Origin: an uncultured Succinivibrionaceae bacterium
Lineage (GTDB): Bacteria > Pseudomonadota > Gammaproteobacteria > Enterobacterales > Succinivibrionaceae
Direction of reading: 5' to 3'
Length of the DNA stretch: 64,000 nt
NCBI GenBank assembly: GCA_944393045.1
Contig: CALXYT010000001.1
Span: 62,001 to 126,000 of the forward strand
In this document: positions 1 to 7,514 of the stretch, piece by piece
Numbering within the stretch: the first letter of the stretch is position 1
Layout of the letters: each line of letters opens with the position of its first letter
Notes under the pieces: model-generated
Seen by the model: only the letters and a program-made list of their open reading frames with translations
What the model was told of the DNA's origin: nothing
The model's database searches: none
Made by a program: the position numbers and the translations under genes

Positions 1-582
1 TTAATCAATATTTCAGATTTTGTGAAAAATTACGGTGTGCTGATTGTAATGTTTATTGGTGCTGTGGTTTGTGCTTTTATGGTGGCAATGAAATATCCAA
101 AGTTTAAATATAAAGTACATAGCATTTACTTACGTTTACCTGTTATTGGAAAAGTTTCAAAATCACTTAATACTGCTCGTTACGCTCAAACTTTAAGTAT
201 CCTTCATTCTTCAGCTGTTCCTTTAATTGAAGGTATGAGAGTAAGTAGTGATACTTTAACTAATGTTGTAGCTAAAGAGAAACTTAATGATGCAGCAGAA
301 AAAGTGCGTGAGGGGAAAGGTTTAAGCAGATCGCTACAAGATACTAAACTTTTTACACCAATGATGATTCATATGATATCCTCAGGGGAAAAGAGTGGTG
401 AATTAGATAGCATGCTTGCTAGAGCTGCGGTTACACAAAGTAATGAGTTTAAACGTAACATTTCATTGGCTTTATCAATTTTTGAGCCATTACTTATTGT
501 TTCAATGGCAGCAGTTGTGTTATTTATAGTTGTTTCAATTTTACAGCCGTTAATGCAAATGAATAGCATGGTCGGTAATTAG
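1..582 (+). CDS. gspF: T2SS inner-membrane platform protein GspF (C-terminal part)
   Basis: This is the C-terminal half of the polytopic platform protein of a type II secretion system, which couples the GspE ATPase to pseudopilus assembly in the inner membrane. The frame is open from base 1, so the gene enters from outside the window; a GTG at 22 is not the true start. Visible are a membrane segment around codons 12-27, a cytoplasmic domain with the GspF/PilC signature (RYAQTLSILHSSAVPLIEG, then MIHMISSGEKSGELD), and a last hydrophobic segment near the C-terminus. The gsp genes downstream in standard order make the assignment secure. Confidence 0.95.
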   Translation, partial: LINISDFVKNYGVLIVMFIGAVVCAFMVAMKYPKFKYKVHSIYLRLPVIGKVSKSLNTARYAQTLSILHSSAVPLIEGMRVSSDTLTNVVAKEKLNDAAEKVREGKGLSRSLQDTKLFTPMMIHMISSGEKSGELDSMLARAAVTQSNEFKRNISLALSIFEPLLIVSMAAVVLFIVVSILQPLMQMNSMVGN

Positions 583-611
583 GTTTATTAAGTTTATAAG
601 GATTAAGTATT

Positions 612-1058
612 ATGAAAAAAAATAAGGGGTTTACCCTCATTGAAATAATGGTAGTTATCGTTATTTTAGGTCTATTAGCAGGTTTGGTCGTACCAAATGT
701 GATGGGTAGTGTGGATCAGGCTAATGTGCAGAAGGTTGTTACAGATATTTCAGGTTTTGAGAGTGCGCTTGATCAGTATAAGCTCGATGTAGGTCGTTAC
801 CCAACAACTTCTCAAGGTTTACAAGCTTTAATTGAAAAGCCTTCTCAGGCTCCAATTCCTAAGAAGTATCGTCCTGATGGTTATGTAAAGAAACTTTCAG
901 ATGATCCATGGCATTCACCATATTATTACAAGATGCCAGGTGATCATGGTAAGAAGTATGATTTATTCTCAGCTGGTCCTGATGGTGAACCAAATACTTG
1001 TGATGATATCGGCAATTGGAATGTTGATAATCCTCCATCACCAGAAACTTGTCAGTAA
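612..1058 (+). CDS. gspG: T2SS major pseudopilin GspG
   Basis: Major pseudopilin, the main subunit of the periplasmic pseudopilus that pushes folded substrates through the outer-membrane secretin. It has a short basic leader ending in G before FTLIE, the prepilin peptidase site, then a hydrophobic helix with Glu at +5. The C-terminal half carries the GspG signature (GLQALIEKP, DPWHSPYYYK, SAGPDGEP, DDIGNWN) that forms the calcium-binding loop. At 148 residues it is of normal length. Two Cys flank the DDIGNWN motif and could form a disulfide closing the C-terminal tail. It starts 29 bp after gspF. Confidence 0.97.
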   Translation: MKKNKGFTLIEIMVVIVILGLLAGLVVPNVMGSVDQANVQKVVTDISGFESALDQYKLDVGRYPTTSQGLQALIEKPSQAPIPKKYRPDGYVKKLSDDPWHSPYYYKMPGDHGKKYDLFSAGPDGEPNTCDDIGNWNVDNPPSPETCQ

Positions 1059-1111
1059 TAGAGTAGTAAATTTTTAGGTAATTTAAATAAGCAAGAGATA
1101 TACGGTTAGGT

Positions 1112-1756
1112 ATGAAGCGATTAAAGTTACAACAAGGCTTTACCTTAATAGAAATCCTTATGGTGGTTTTTATTATGGGAATGGCTGTATCGGTAGTATC
1201 TCTTGCTTTACCACCTTCAAGTTCATTAGATGGCGATCCTCAAGAACAAGCTGATAGGCTACGTTATATTATGGAAGAGATTGCCGATAGAGCAAGTATG
1301 GAAGGGAGAATTATCGGTTTACGTATAGATGAAAATAGCTATAAATTTATGATTCAGCAACATGCTCGAACAAAAGTTGTTGATGGTGCTAAATCGATAG
1401 AGCAAGAAATAAAAATCACTGATTGGGATATGCAAGAGTGGGTGGTGTACCAAAGAGAAGATATCGCAACTGAAAAAGAATTTTCTGAGGATGTTTACGT
1501 AACTCTTGAAGTTGGTGGTTTAAGTATAGTAACTAACGAGGAAGGTTATACAGATTACGATTTTTCTAAGGAATCGTATAAAGCAGAAAGTGAGCGTAAA
1601 GCACCGCAAATTTACTTTTATCCAACAGGTGAGGTTACTCCTTTTAGGATAAGATTAAATATTAAAGATGTTGATACCAAAGATGATCCAATAATGATCA
1701 TTGGGTCTGAACTAGGTAAATTTAGATTATTTGATCCGCAGATTGATAAATTATAG
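1112..1756 (+). CDS. gspH: T2SS minor pseudopilin GspH
   Basis: Minor pseudopilin of the T2SS. The N-terminus has a basic leader and a prepilin peptidase site (QQG before FTLIE) followed by a single hydrophobic helix. The remaining residues form the variable globular domain, which is poorly conserved, so the identity rests on the pseudopilin N-terminus, the 214-residue length and the position between gspG and gspI. Confidence 0.9.
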   Translation: MKRLKLQQGFTLIEILMVVFIMGMAVSVVSLALPPSSSLDGDPQEQADRLRYIMEEIADRASMEGRIIGLRIDENSYKFMIQQHARTKVVDGAKSIEQEIKITDWDMQEWVVYQREDIATEKEFSEDVYVTLEVGGLSIVTNEEGYTDYDFSKESYKAESERKAPQIYFYPTGEVTPFRIRLNIKDVDTKDDPIMIIGSELGKFRLFDPQIDKL

Positions 1757-1767
1757 TTAGGAAGATT

Positions 1768-2145
1768 ATGTTTCGTGGGCGCAAAAATAAAGGTATGACA
1801 TTGCTAGAAGTACTAATAGCTCTAGCTGTTTTTGCCTTGACAGGAGGTGCATTAATTAACTCGGTAATGACCTCGCTTAATAATGTTGGTAGCCTTGAAG
1901 AAATGTATCTTGCTGAAATGGTCGCTAATAATGTGCTTAGTGAGCAAATGCTTATAAAAAAATGGCCTAGTAATAGTTGGATTACTAATAAAATGGAGTT
2001 AGCAGATAGGGTTTGGTATTATCGTTATCGTGGTCAAAATACCCAAGATCCTAATTTTAAGTCATTGCAAGTTGAGGTTTTTTTAACAGCTAGAACATCA
2101 ACTGATACTCCAATAGTTATATTAAATACTTATGTGAGTCGATAA
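1768..2145 (+). CDS. gspI: T2SS minor pseudopilin GspI
   Basis: Small minor pseudopilin (125 residues) expected at the tip of the pseudopilus with GspJ and GspK. The prepilin cleavage site is NKG before MTLLEVLIALAVF, with Glu at +5; the downstream region has the GspI feature of a short domain with conserved Asn/Trp (MVANNVLSEQ). The stop codon directly abuts the gspJ start, so translation is probably coupled. Confidence 0.93.
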   Translation: MFRGRKNKGMTLLEVLIALAVFALTGGALINSVMTSLNNVGSLEEMYLAEMVANNVLSEQMLIKKWPSNSWITNKMELADRVWYYRYRGQNTQDPNFKSLQVEVFLTARTSTDTPIVILNTYVSR

Positions 2146-2748
2146 ATGAGCAAAAATAAAGGCTTTACCTTAATAGAGGTGCTTCTTTCAATATGTATTA
2201 TGGCTCTTATCGCTCAAGGTACAACTTCATTGATGCAACAAGTTTTTTCATCAAATGAAACAGTTACTGAAAAATCAACACGTTTAAATGAACTCCAGAA
2301 AGCCTTTAGTGTAATGGAGAAAGATTTTACCCAAATGGTGCCAAGAGAAACTCGCATGACAGGGGCAAATATTCGTTCTACTATGGTAGTAGGGGAGAAT
2401 CAGTTTAATTCTGAAGGCACTGGTTTATCATTTGTGCGTGGTGGTGCATTAAATCCAGGTGCACTATTGCCTCGTGGTGAGGTTATTAGAGTATGGTATC
2501 GTTTAAAGGAAGGTAAGCTTGAGAGAGCTATTTATGCTTATCCCGATACTATTATTGGTTATGAACCAAAATTTGAACCATTATTAACTGATGTAAAATC
2601 TTTTAAAGTGCTTTTTTATCGATATGGAACTTGGTCACCAGGTTGGGTAAATAGAACTAAGATTCCACTTGGTGTTAGGGTTGAGCTTGAACTAAAAGAT
2701 TATGGCAAGCTTATGAGAATGTATTATATTCCTGCGGGTAGTAGATAA
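2146..2748 (+). CDS. gspJ: T2SS minor pseudopilin GspJ
   Basis: Minor pseudopilin that forms the tip complex with GspI and GspK. It begins with NKG before FTLIEVLLSICIMAL, a canonical type III signal, followed by the GspJ-typical segment FSVMEKDFTQMVPR and a globular domain ending at residue 200. The start immediately follows the gspI stop and the gene ends one base before the gspK start, indicating a tightly coupled operon. Confidence 0.93.
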   Translation: MSKNKGFTLIEVLLSICIMALIAQGTTSLMQQVFSSNETVTEKSTRLNELQKAFSVMEKDFTQMVPRETRMTGANIRSTMVVGENQFNSEGTGLSFVRGGALNPGALLPRGEVIRVWYRLKEGKLERAIYAYPDTIIGYEPKFEPLLTDVKSFKVLFYRYGTWSPGWVNRTKIPLGVRVELELKDYGKLMRMYYIPAGSR

Positions 2749-2749
2749 G

Positions 2750-3781
2750 ATGAGACGTAATAAAGGTGCTGCGCTTATTATGGTGCTTGTTGCAGTTGCG
2801 ATAATGATTTATGCGGCATCTATGATTACTATTACGGCAAATAGAGTCTTTTTTACTACTAAAAATGCAGTGCTCTATGATAAAGCAAAGTGGTATGTTG
2901 AGGGTATTGAGCGCATAATTATCAAGTATATGCGTGATGACTTTAAAAAGACCAAAGGTAAAGTTTACTTAGGTATGAACTGGGCGCAAGAAAATCAGGT
3001 AATTCCACTTGATGAGGCTATGATTAGTGGTGGAGTAACAGATGAAATGGCGTGTATTAATATAAACTCTCTTGATACTGAGGTAAACCTTGATGGGCAG
3101 TCAGCGCAAGATTTACGTAATTTAGATTATCGTTTGCGTAATGCCAAGTATCCTGCATTAGTATTTACGGAATTATTAAAAATTATTGGTGCTGATGAGG
3201 CGCAAGCTGAAATGATTACTGCATCTGCTATCGATTGGTTAGATACTGATTCGGTAACTTATTCTTCAGTTGGGGCAGAGGATCAGTTTTATATGGGCAA
3301 CCACAATCCTTATCTGGTAAATCAAGGTAATTTTTATGATAAGAGTGAATTAAGAATGGTTCGCGGAATGACAGATGTTATATATCGCAGACTAGAGCCA
3401 TTGATTTGTGCATTACCTAATAAAAATTTTAAAGTAAGTGTTAATACATTACATAGAAAGCAGTCACCAATATTACAAGCTTTATTTTTAAATCAGATTA
3501 CGCTTGAGGAAGCGGCTAATATTATTAAAACTAGACCTCAATATGGTTGGGATTCACAAGCAGGATTCTTTAGAACTAATGGTTTAGAATCTGCAGCAGC
3601 TCAAATGACTGGATTAAGAAGGCGTATTCAGCAGGCAATTTCTGTGGATTCACAGTATTTTGTGGCAGATGTTAAAGTCGAATTTGATGATGAAGAATAT
3701 GCTTTTAGAACAAGATTTTACAGAGAGACTGATACTAAAGTAGTGGTATATCAGCGTCTAATAGGAGAACTACATGAGTGA
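2750..3781 (+). CDS. gspK: T2SS minor pseudopilin GspK
   Basis: Largest minor pseudopilin, capping the pseudopilus tip. After the leader RRNKG the mature N-terminus reads AALIMVLVAVAI: it lacks Glu at +5, as GspK characteristically does. The long globular part contains the GspK hallmark CININSLD and an ASAIDWLDTD segment typical of the alpha domain (SAM-like repeats). At 343 residues it is of normal size. Its end overlaps the gspL start by 8 bp. Confidence 0.95.
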   Translation: MRRNKGAALIMVLVAVAIMIYAASMITITANRVFFTTKNAVLYDKAKWYVEGIERIIIKYMRDDFKKTKGKVYLGMNWAQENQVIPLDEAMISGGVTDEMACININSLDTEVNLDGQSAQDLRNLDYRLRNAKYPALVFTELLKIIGADEAQAEMITASAIDWLDTDSVTYSSVGAEDQFYMGNHNPYLVNQGNFYDKSELRMVRGMTDVIYRRLEPLICALPNKNFKVSVNTLHRKQSPILQALFLNQITLEEAANIIKTRPQYGWDSQAGFFRTNGLESAAAQMTGLRRRIQQAISVDSQYFVADVKVEFDDEEYAFRTRFYRETDTKVVVYQRLIGELHE

Positions 3782-4970
3782 GTTTTTAATTATCAGACCA
3801 ACCTTGTCAGAGCCTAGAAAGTATACTTGGTTTTCCTATGATGAGGTTAGCCATAATATACTTGCCCAAGGTCAAGTTGATTCATTAGCTGATTTACTTA
3901 CGATTAATAATGACTCACCTCAAAGACCAGTGGTGCTGTTATATCCAACTGATGCTTGTAAGCTTGCTTCTATCACTTGGCCTACCCGCTTAAAAAAGAG
4001 AGAGGTTAATGCATTACTATTTAGCTTAGAAGATGATTTATCTGATGATATTGAAAACTTCAGTGTAGCAGTATTAAATCGCCAAGGTAATAAATACGAT
4101 GTTTTAGTATATAAAACTGAGGAATTAAAGTCCTTAGAAGAAGCATTAACTTTAATGGGGTTCTCTGTTGATTTTATTGTCCCTGATGTACTTGCACTGC
4201 CATTAGGCACAAAAGTTAGTGATAAATATGATATTGTTGCATTACGCTTAGAAGATAATTGGCTCTTTAGAACTGATGTCTACCAGGGGATTGTGATTGA
4301 AAATGATCTTTTAGAGTTCGCTAAGGAAAAATTTAACCATGAGGTTAGCGTATCTTCTTTATCCGAAGTTCCTGAGACTTATGCGGGAGTTTGGGAAGAG
4401 AACTTATGCGATAATCCTTTGGCAGTACTTGCAGATGGAGCGATTAAGAGTAAGGTTAATTTATCTAATAAGCATCAGAAAAAGAGCTTACAATTAAAGT
4501 TCCTGCAATCTTGGATCAAGGTAGTAGTATTAGTGATAGCAGTATTTGTGCTATGGAATATTAATATTGATTATCGTACTAAAGCTCTCGTACAGGAGAC
4601 CAACGCTTATAAAAATAACCAACGTTCATTATTTTCCGAGATTATGCCAGGTACAGGTCGTGCCAAAGATCCAGTTGCTGTATTTAGGCAGTATATTTCA
4701 GAGAAAACAGGTTTAGGTACTGATGAGGGGTATTTAGATTTATTAAATATGATTTCTCCTAAGCTTGTAGCAGAGTCTTCTATTGAAATGGTTAGTATGA
4801 AGTTTGATAGAAGTAAAAAGACCTTTATTTTGCATTTTTTAGCACCTGAAGATTTTGATATGGATAGATTTAAGGGATTATTTAGTGAGGATTTTACTGT
4901 TGATCCTCAAACAGCAAAACCTAGTCGCGATAAGATGCTTCATTCTGTGCTTTTAAGGAGAAACAAGTAA
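3774..4970 (+). CDS. gspL: T2SS assembly-platform protein GspL
   Basis: Bitopic inner-membrane protein that recruits the GspE ATPase through an actin-like cytoplasmic domain (about residues 1-240), followed by one membrane span (about 245-262, WIKVVVLVIAVFVLW) and a small periplasmic ferredoxin-like domain. The order cytoplasmic domain, single span, periplasmic domain and the length of 398 residues fit GspL. It overlaps gspK by 8 bp and shares one base with the gspM start (TAATG). Confidence 0.92.
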   Translation: MSEFLIIRPTLSEPRKYTWFSYDEVSHNILAQGQVDSLADLLTINNDSPQRPVVLLYPTDACKLASITWPTRLKKREVNALLFSLEDDLSDDIENFSVAVLNRQGNKYDVLVYKTEELKSLEEALTLMGFSVDFIVPDVLALPLGTKVSDKYDIVALRLEDNWLFRTDVYQGIVIENDLLEFAKEKFNHEVSVSSLSEVPETYAGVWEENLCDNPLAVLADGAIKSKVNLSNKHQKKSLQLKFLQSWIKVVVLVIAVFVLWNINIDYRTKALVQETNAYKNNQRSLFSEIMPGTGRAKDPVAVFRQYISEKTGLGTDEGYLDLLNMISPKLVAESSIEMVSMKFDRSKKTFILHFLAPEDFDMDRFKGLFSEDFTVDPQTAKPSRDKMLHSVLLRRNK

Positions 4971-5536
4971 TGGCTTTTGATATAAGGAAGGTAGATTTAA
5001 AAAAAATTACCCTCAAGGATCTTGTTTCTCTTATTCAGAATAAATTGCATGCTTTACAAAATCGTTCGCAACAAGTTTCTAAAAAAGAGAAGATTCTTAT
5101 TTATACTTGCGCAGCTTTAGCGGTATTGTTAATAATATTTTATGCGTTTATTAAACCAAAAGTCGATGAGTACCAAAGTTATGAGGCAGGGCTTGCGAGA
5201 GCTAAAAGTGGTTATAACTTTATTTTGCAAAATGCCTCTAAAGTTACAGCAGCTTCTACTACGCAACATGTTGATACTACCACAACTGTTGAGGATGCAA
5301 TAAATAGAGCATTACAAGATGCAGGTATTAAAGATGCTGTGCTAAGACCAGGTTCTGAAAATGCTATGTATGTAGAAATCGAAGAGGCTCAGTTATATTC
5401 TCGTGTAAATCAAATGATTAAGATTTTAGAAACCAATTATGGTGTTACCGTTGATGAGCTAACTCTTGATAAAATTGGTGAAGGTTTAGTATATATTGCC
5501 AATATGAAGCTTATTCGCTTAGAAACGGAGGAATAA
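4970..5536 (+). CDS. gspM: T2SS assembly-platform protein GspM
   Basis: Small bitopic partner of GspL in the T2SS inner-membrane platform. It has a lysine-rich cytoplasmic N-terminus, a single membrane span at about residues 43-63, a helical stretch and a C-terminal ferredoxin-like domain with the pattern VEDAINRALQDAGI and VNQMIKILETNYGV typical of GspM. It is 188 residues long and is translationally coupled to gspL. Confidence 0.92.
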   Translation: MAFDIRKVDLKKITLKDLVSLIQNKLHALQNRSQQVSKKEKILIYTCAALAVLLIIFYAFIKPKVDEYQSYEAGLARAKSGYNFILQNASKVTAASTTQHVDTTTTVEDAINRALQDAGIKDAVLRPGSENAMYVEIEEAQLYSRVNQMIKILETNYGVTVDELTLDKIGEGLVYIANMKLIRLETEE

Positions 5537-5539
5537 TTA

Positions 5540-6322
5540 ATGGTTAAGAAGATTATTGTTAGAGGACTCTTTATGGTATTCTTCTTCTGTTTCTTTTTAA
5601 TTTATCTTGCTCCTGCAAATAAGTTATTATCGATTGTAGATTTACCAAAAAACATAAAATTATACGGAGTTAATGGTGATCTATGGGAGGGATGTATTGA
5701 TACTATTGATGTTGATCAGTTCCGTATCAATAATGTTAAATGGGAATTAGATTTTTTTACCTTAGTATTTGCCCGTGGATTATCAGTTAGTATTGATGAT
5801 GACAATGTTGCTAAAGGTGTTTTTGGTTTAAATGTTTTTGATTTAGATAAAGAGTTATATCTTTCAGGTATTGATATTCGTACAACTCTTGAAAATGTTT
5901 TAACGTATGTAAAATTACCAATGCCAGTAAAAGCATCTGGTATTATTCATACTGATTTAAATCATGTAGCAATTATTAAGAATGGTACTATAAAAGCAAT
6001 AAACGGCACTGTGGTGGCAAGAGATGTTGTGGTAAAAAATCCATTAGATCCTGAAACAGATATTGATTTAGGGAGAGTAACATTTGATATACAAACACCT
6101 AAAGGCAAGGTACCAAAATTAGAAATTAGTATTGATCAAGACTCTACAATGTTTAAGGTTAATAATTTAAAGGTTACTATTAGCAATATGTCAGAGATTG
6201 AGGTTGAAGGTGCTATTAAACCTAAGGGATCAATACCTGAGTCGCTAGCGACTATGTTAAATATGCTGGGTAAACCTGATGCTAGTGGCGCAATAAAAAT
6301 TTCGTATAAAACAAAAATTTAA
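5540..6322 (+). CDS. gspN: T2SS accessory protein GspN
   Basis: Single-pass inner-membrane protein with a large periplasmic domain. A membrane segment at residues 8-25 is followed by the GspN-like segment LYGVNGDLWEGCIDTI and a C-terminal IEVEGAIKPKGSIPE region; length 260. gspN is dispensable or absent in many T2SS but present in pul-type systems such as that of Klebsiella. It ends the gsp operon: a terminator lies 18 bp downstream. No gspO peptidase gene follows, so prepilin peptidase must be encoded elsewhere. Confidence 0.9.
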   Translation: MVKKIIVRGLFMVFFFCFFLIYLAPANKLLSIVDLPKNIKLYGVNGDLWEGCIDTIDVDQFRINNVKWELDFFTLVFARGLSVSIDDDNVAKGVFGLNVFDLDKELYLSGIDIRTTLENVLTYVKLPMPVKASGIIHTDLNHVAIIKNGTIKAINGTVVARDVVVKNPLDPETDIDLGRVTFDIQTPKGKVPKLEISIDQDSTMFKVNNLKVTISNMSEIEVEGAIKPKGSIPESLATMLNMLGKPDASGAIKISYKTKI

Positions 6323-6340
6323 AGTTAAATAGTATACAAT

Positions 6341-6368
6341 AAGGCCTTAAGTAATTAAGGCTTTTTTT
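6341..6368 (+). terminator. Intrinsic terminator of the gsp operon
   Basis: Inverted repeat GCCTTAA / TTAAGGC around a GTAA tetraloop, followed by seven T. It closes the T2SS operon. Its T-tract runs into an ATG at 6369, which argues against that codon being the nudE start. Confidence 0.85.
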
Positions 6369-6380
6369 ATGGGGATAATT

Positions 6381-6944
6381 ATGCTTACTTTACCAGAAAT
6401 CTTAGTGGTGAGAACTAAAGCCAAAACAAGAATATTTGAAGTAGAAGAAGTTGATTTAAAATTTAGTAACGGGGTGACTACAACATATGAGCGCATAAAT
6501 AGCACTACTGGTGCTGTAATGGTTATACCCTTCGATGGCAAGAATTTTATTTTTTCAGAAGAATATTGTGTAGGTACAGAGCAATATGAACTAGGGTTTA
6601 CCAAAGGTAAGATTGATGCAGGAGAGGAACCAATTGTAAGTGCCCATCGTGAACTTGCCGAGGAAATAGGTATTGGGGCAAAGCAAATGATTCACTTAAG
6701 AACAATTACCTTCGCTCCCGGTTTTATGAAGCTACTTATGCATATTTATTTAGCACTAGATTTGTATGATTATAAGCTTAATACTGGCGATGAACCTGAA
6801 GAGATTCAAACTAAGGTTATAAGTTTTTCTAATGCGCAAGAATTATTAAATAATCCTAATGCTCCATTACGTGAAAGTAGATCGTTAGTAGGTCTAATGC
6901 ATGCCATTGATTATATTAAGATGCACAATGTAGTGCAAAATTAA
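6381..6944 (+). CDS. nudE: ADP compounds hydrolase NudE (Nudix)
   Basis: Nudix hydrolase that cleaves ADP-ribose, AP(n)A and NADH-type dinucleotides in the cytoplasm. The Nudix box is visible as GKIDAGEEPIVSAHRELAEE (G-x5-E-x7-REVxEE type) at about residues 74-93. The flanks match NudE closely (FEVEEVDLKFSNGVTTTYER, CVGTEQYELGF). I chose ATG 6381, preceded by GGGGA at proper spacing; the upstream ATG at 6369 sits in the T-tract of the preceding terminator. It is not obviously related to secretion or starch use. Confidence 0.93.
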   Translation: MLTLPEILVVRTKAKTRIFEVEEVDLKFSNGVTTTYERINSTTGAVMVIPFDGKNFIFSEEYCVGTEQYELGFTKGKIDAGEEPIVSAHRELAEEIGIGAKQMIHLRTITFAPGFMKLLMHIYLALDLYDYKLNTGDEPEEIQTKVISFSNAQELLNNPNAPLRESRSLVGLMHAIDYIKMHNVVQN

Positions 6945-6963
6945 AAGGCATAACTTACAAAGC

Positions 6964-7010
6964 AAATTGTCTTAATGTGCACTAAATAAAAGAACTGCAC
7001 AAGACAATTT
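6964..7010. other. Long hairpin downstream of nudE
   Basis: AAATTGTCT + TGTGCA pairs with TGCACA + AGACAATTT, interrupted only by a 3-nt bulge, with a 14-nt loop. No T-tract follows on the + strand, so it is either a weak terminator or a 3'-end stabilising structure for nudE mRNA. Confidence 0.6.
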
Positions 7011-7426
7011 ATTAACAAAAAGTAACTTATCTATTAAAAATTAGGTTAAAAGAGAAAATTAGAGTGTAAATTCAATAATTTATTGTACTCTCGAAAAATA
7101 GTTACTTCTTCATAAGAAGCTTATCATAATAAGCAAATATTATTTGATTATAGTCATACTTTACACATTAGAGTTTGGTATTTTAATTTTAAAATATTGT
7201 TTTAAAAGGTGTTAATACCTATTGTAAACGCAAATTCATACACGATTTTAGCTACAAATTGTAAATAAACAGTTTCAAATAAAAAATTGGCAAAAAGACA
7301 AGTAATTTTAAGTTGTTGATTTTACAAAGAATTTATATTCAATACGGTAGTGTGATTTAATATAAATTTTTATTTTGTAAACAAAATGTTATTTTTGTGA
7401 CTAAAATTAACATTTTACTTTTTTAG

Positions 7427-7437
7427 TATGATACAAT
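7427..7437 (+). promoter_or_regulatory. Candidate promoter -10 region for the amylopullulanase gene
   Basis: Overlapping -10-like hexamers TATGAT (7427-7432) and TACAAT (7432-7437); TTAACA at 7407-7412 would be a -35 with a 19-bp spacer for the second. About 80 bp upstream of the start codon. Weak consensus, so an activator is likely if this is the promoter. Confidence 0.4.
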
Positions 7438-7458
7438 AAGCTGTTGTAGACTTGTTTA

Positions 7459-7473
7459 TGAAAACGTTTGCTT
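7459..7473. promoter_or_regulatory. LacI-family-like operator
   Basis: TGAAAACGTTTGCTT contains the palindromic core AAACGTTT with a central CpG, the hallmark of LacI/GalR-family operators (PurR, MalR and relatives). It lies just downstream of the candidate -10, where a repressor would block transcription. No regulator gene is in the window; the assignment is by pattern only. Confidence 0.4.
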
Positions 7474-7514
7474 GATTTTACGGTTTTCAATCCAAACTTC
7501 ACGGAGTTGAATCA

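Larger units (their letters stand above)
6945..7514. other. 570-bp AT-rich intergenic region before the amylopullulanase gene
   Basis: No gene seen. It holds a long bulged hairpin just after nudE (6964-7010), a cluster of short palindromes (7105-7146), an inverted repeat ATTTTGT-AA-ACAAAAT (7072+300, i.e. 7372-7387 approximately), a promoter-like stretch with -10 candidates near 7427-7437, and a LacI-family-like operator at 7459-7473. The start codon at 7515 has a GGAG ribosome binding site at about 7503. Confidence 0.7.

Noticed and set aside
7396..7411. TGTGA-N6-TTAAC resembling a CRP site upstream of the amylopullulanase
   Set aside because: Only one half-site matches; the second half agrees at 2 of 5 positions.
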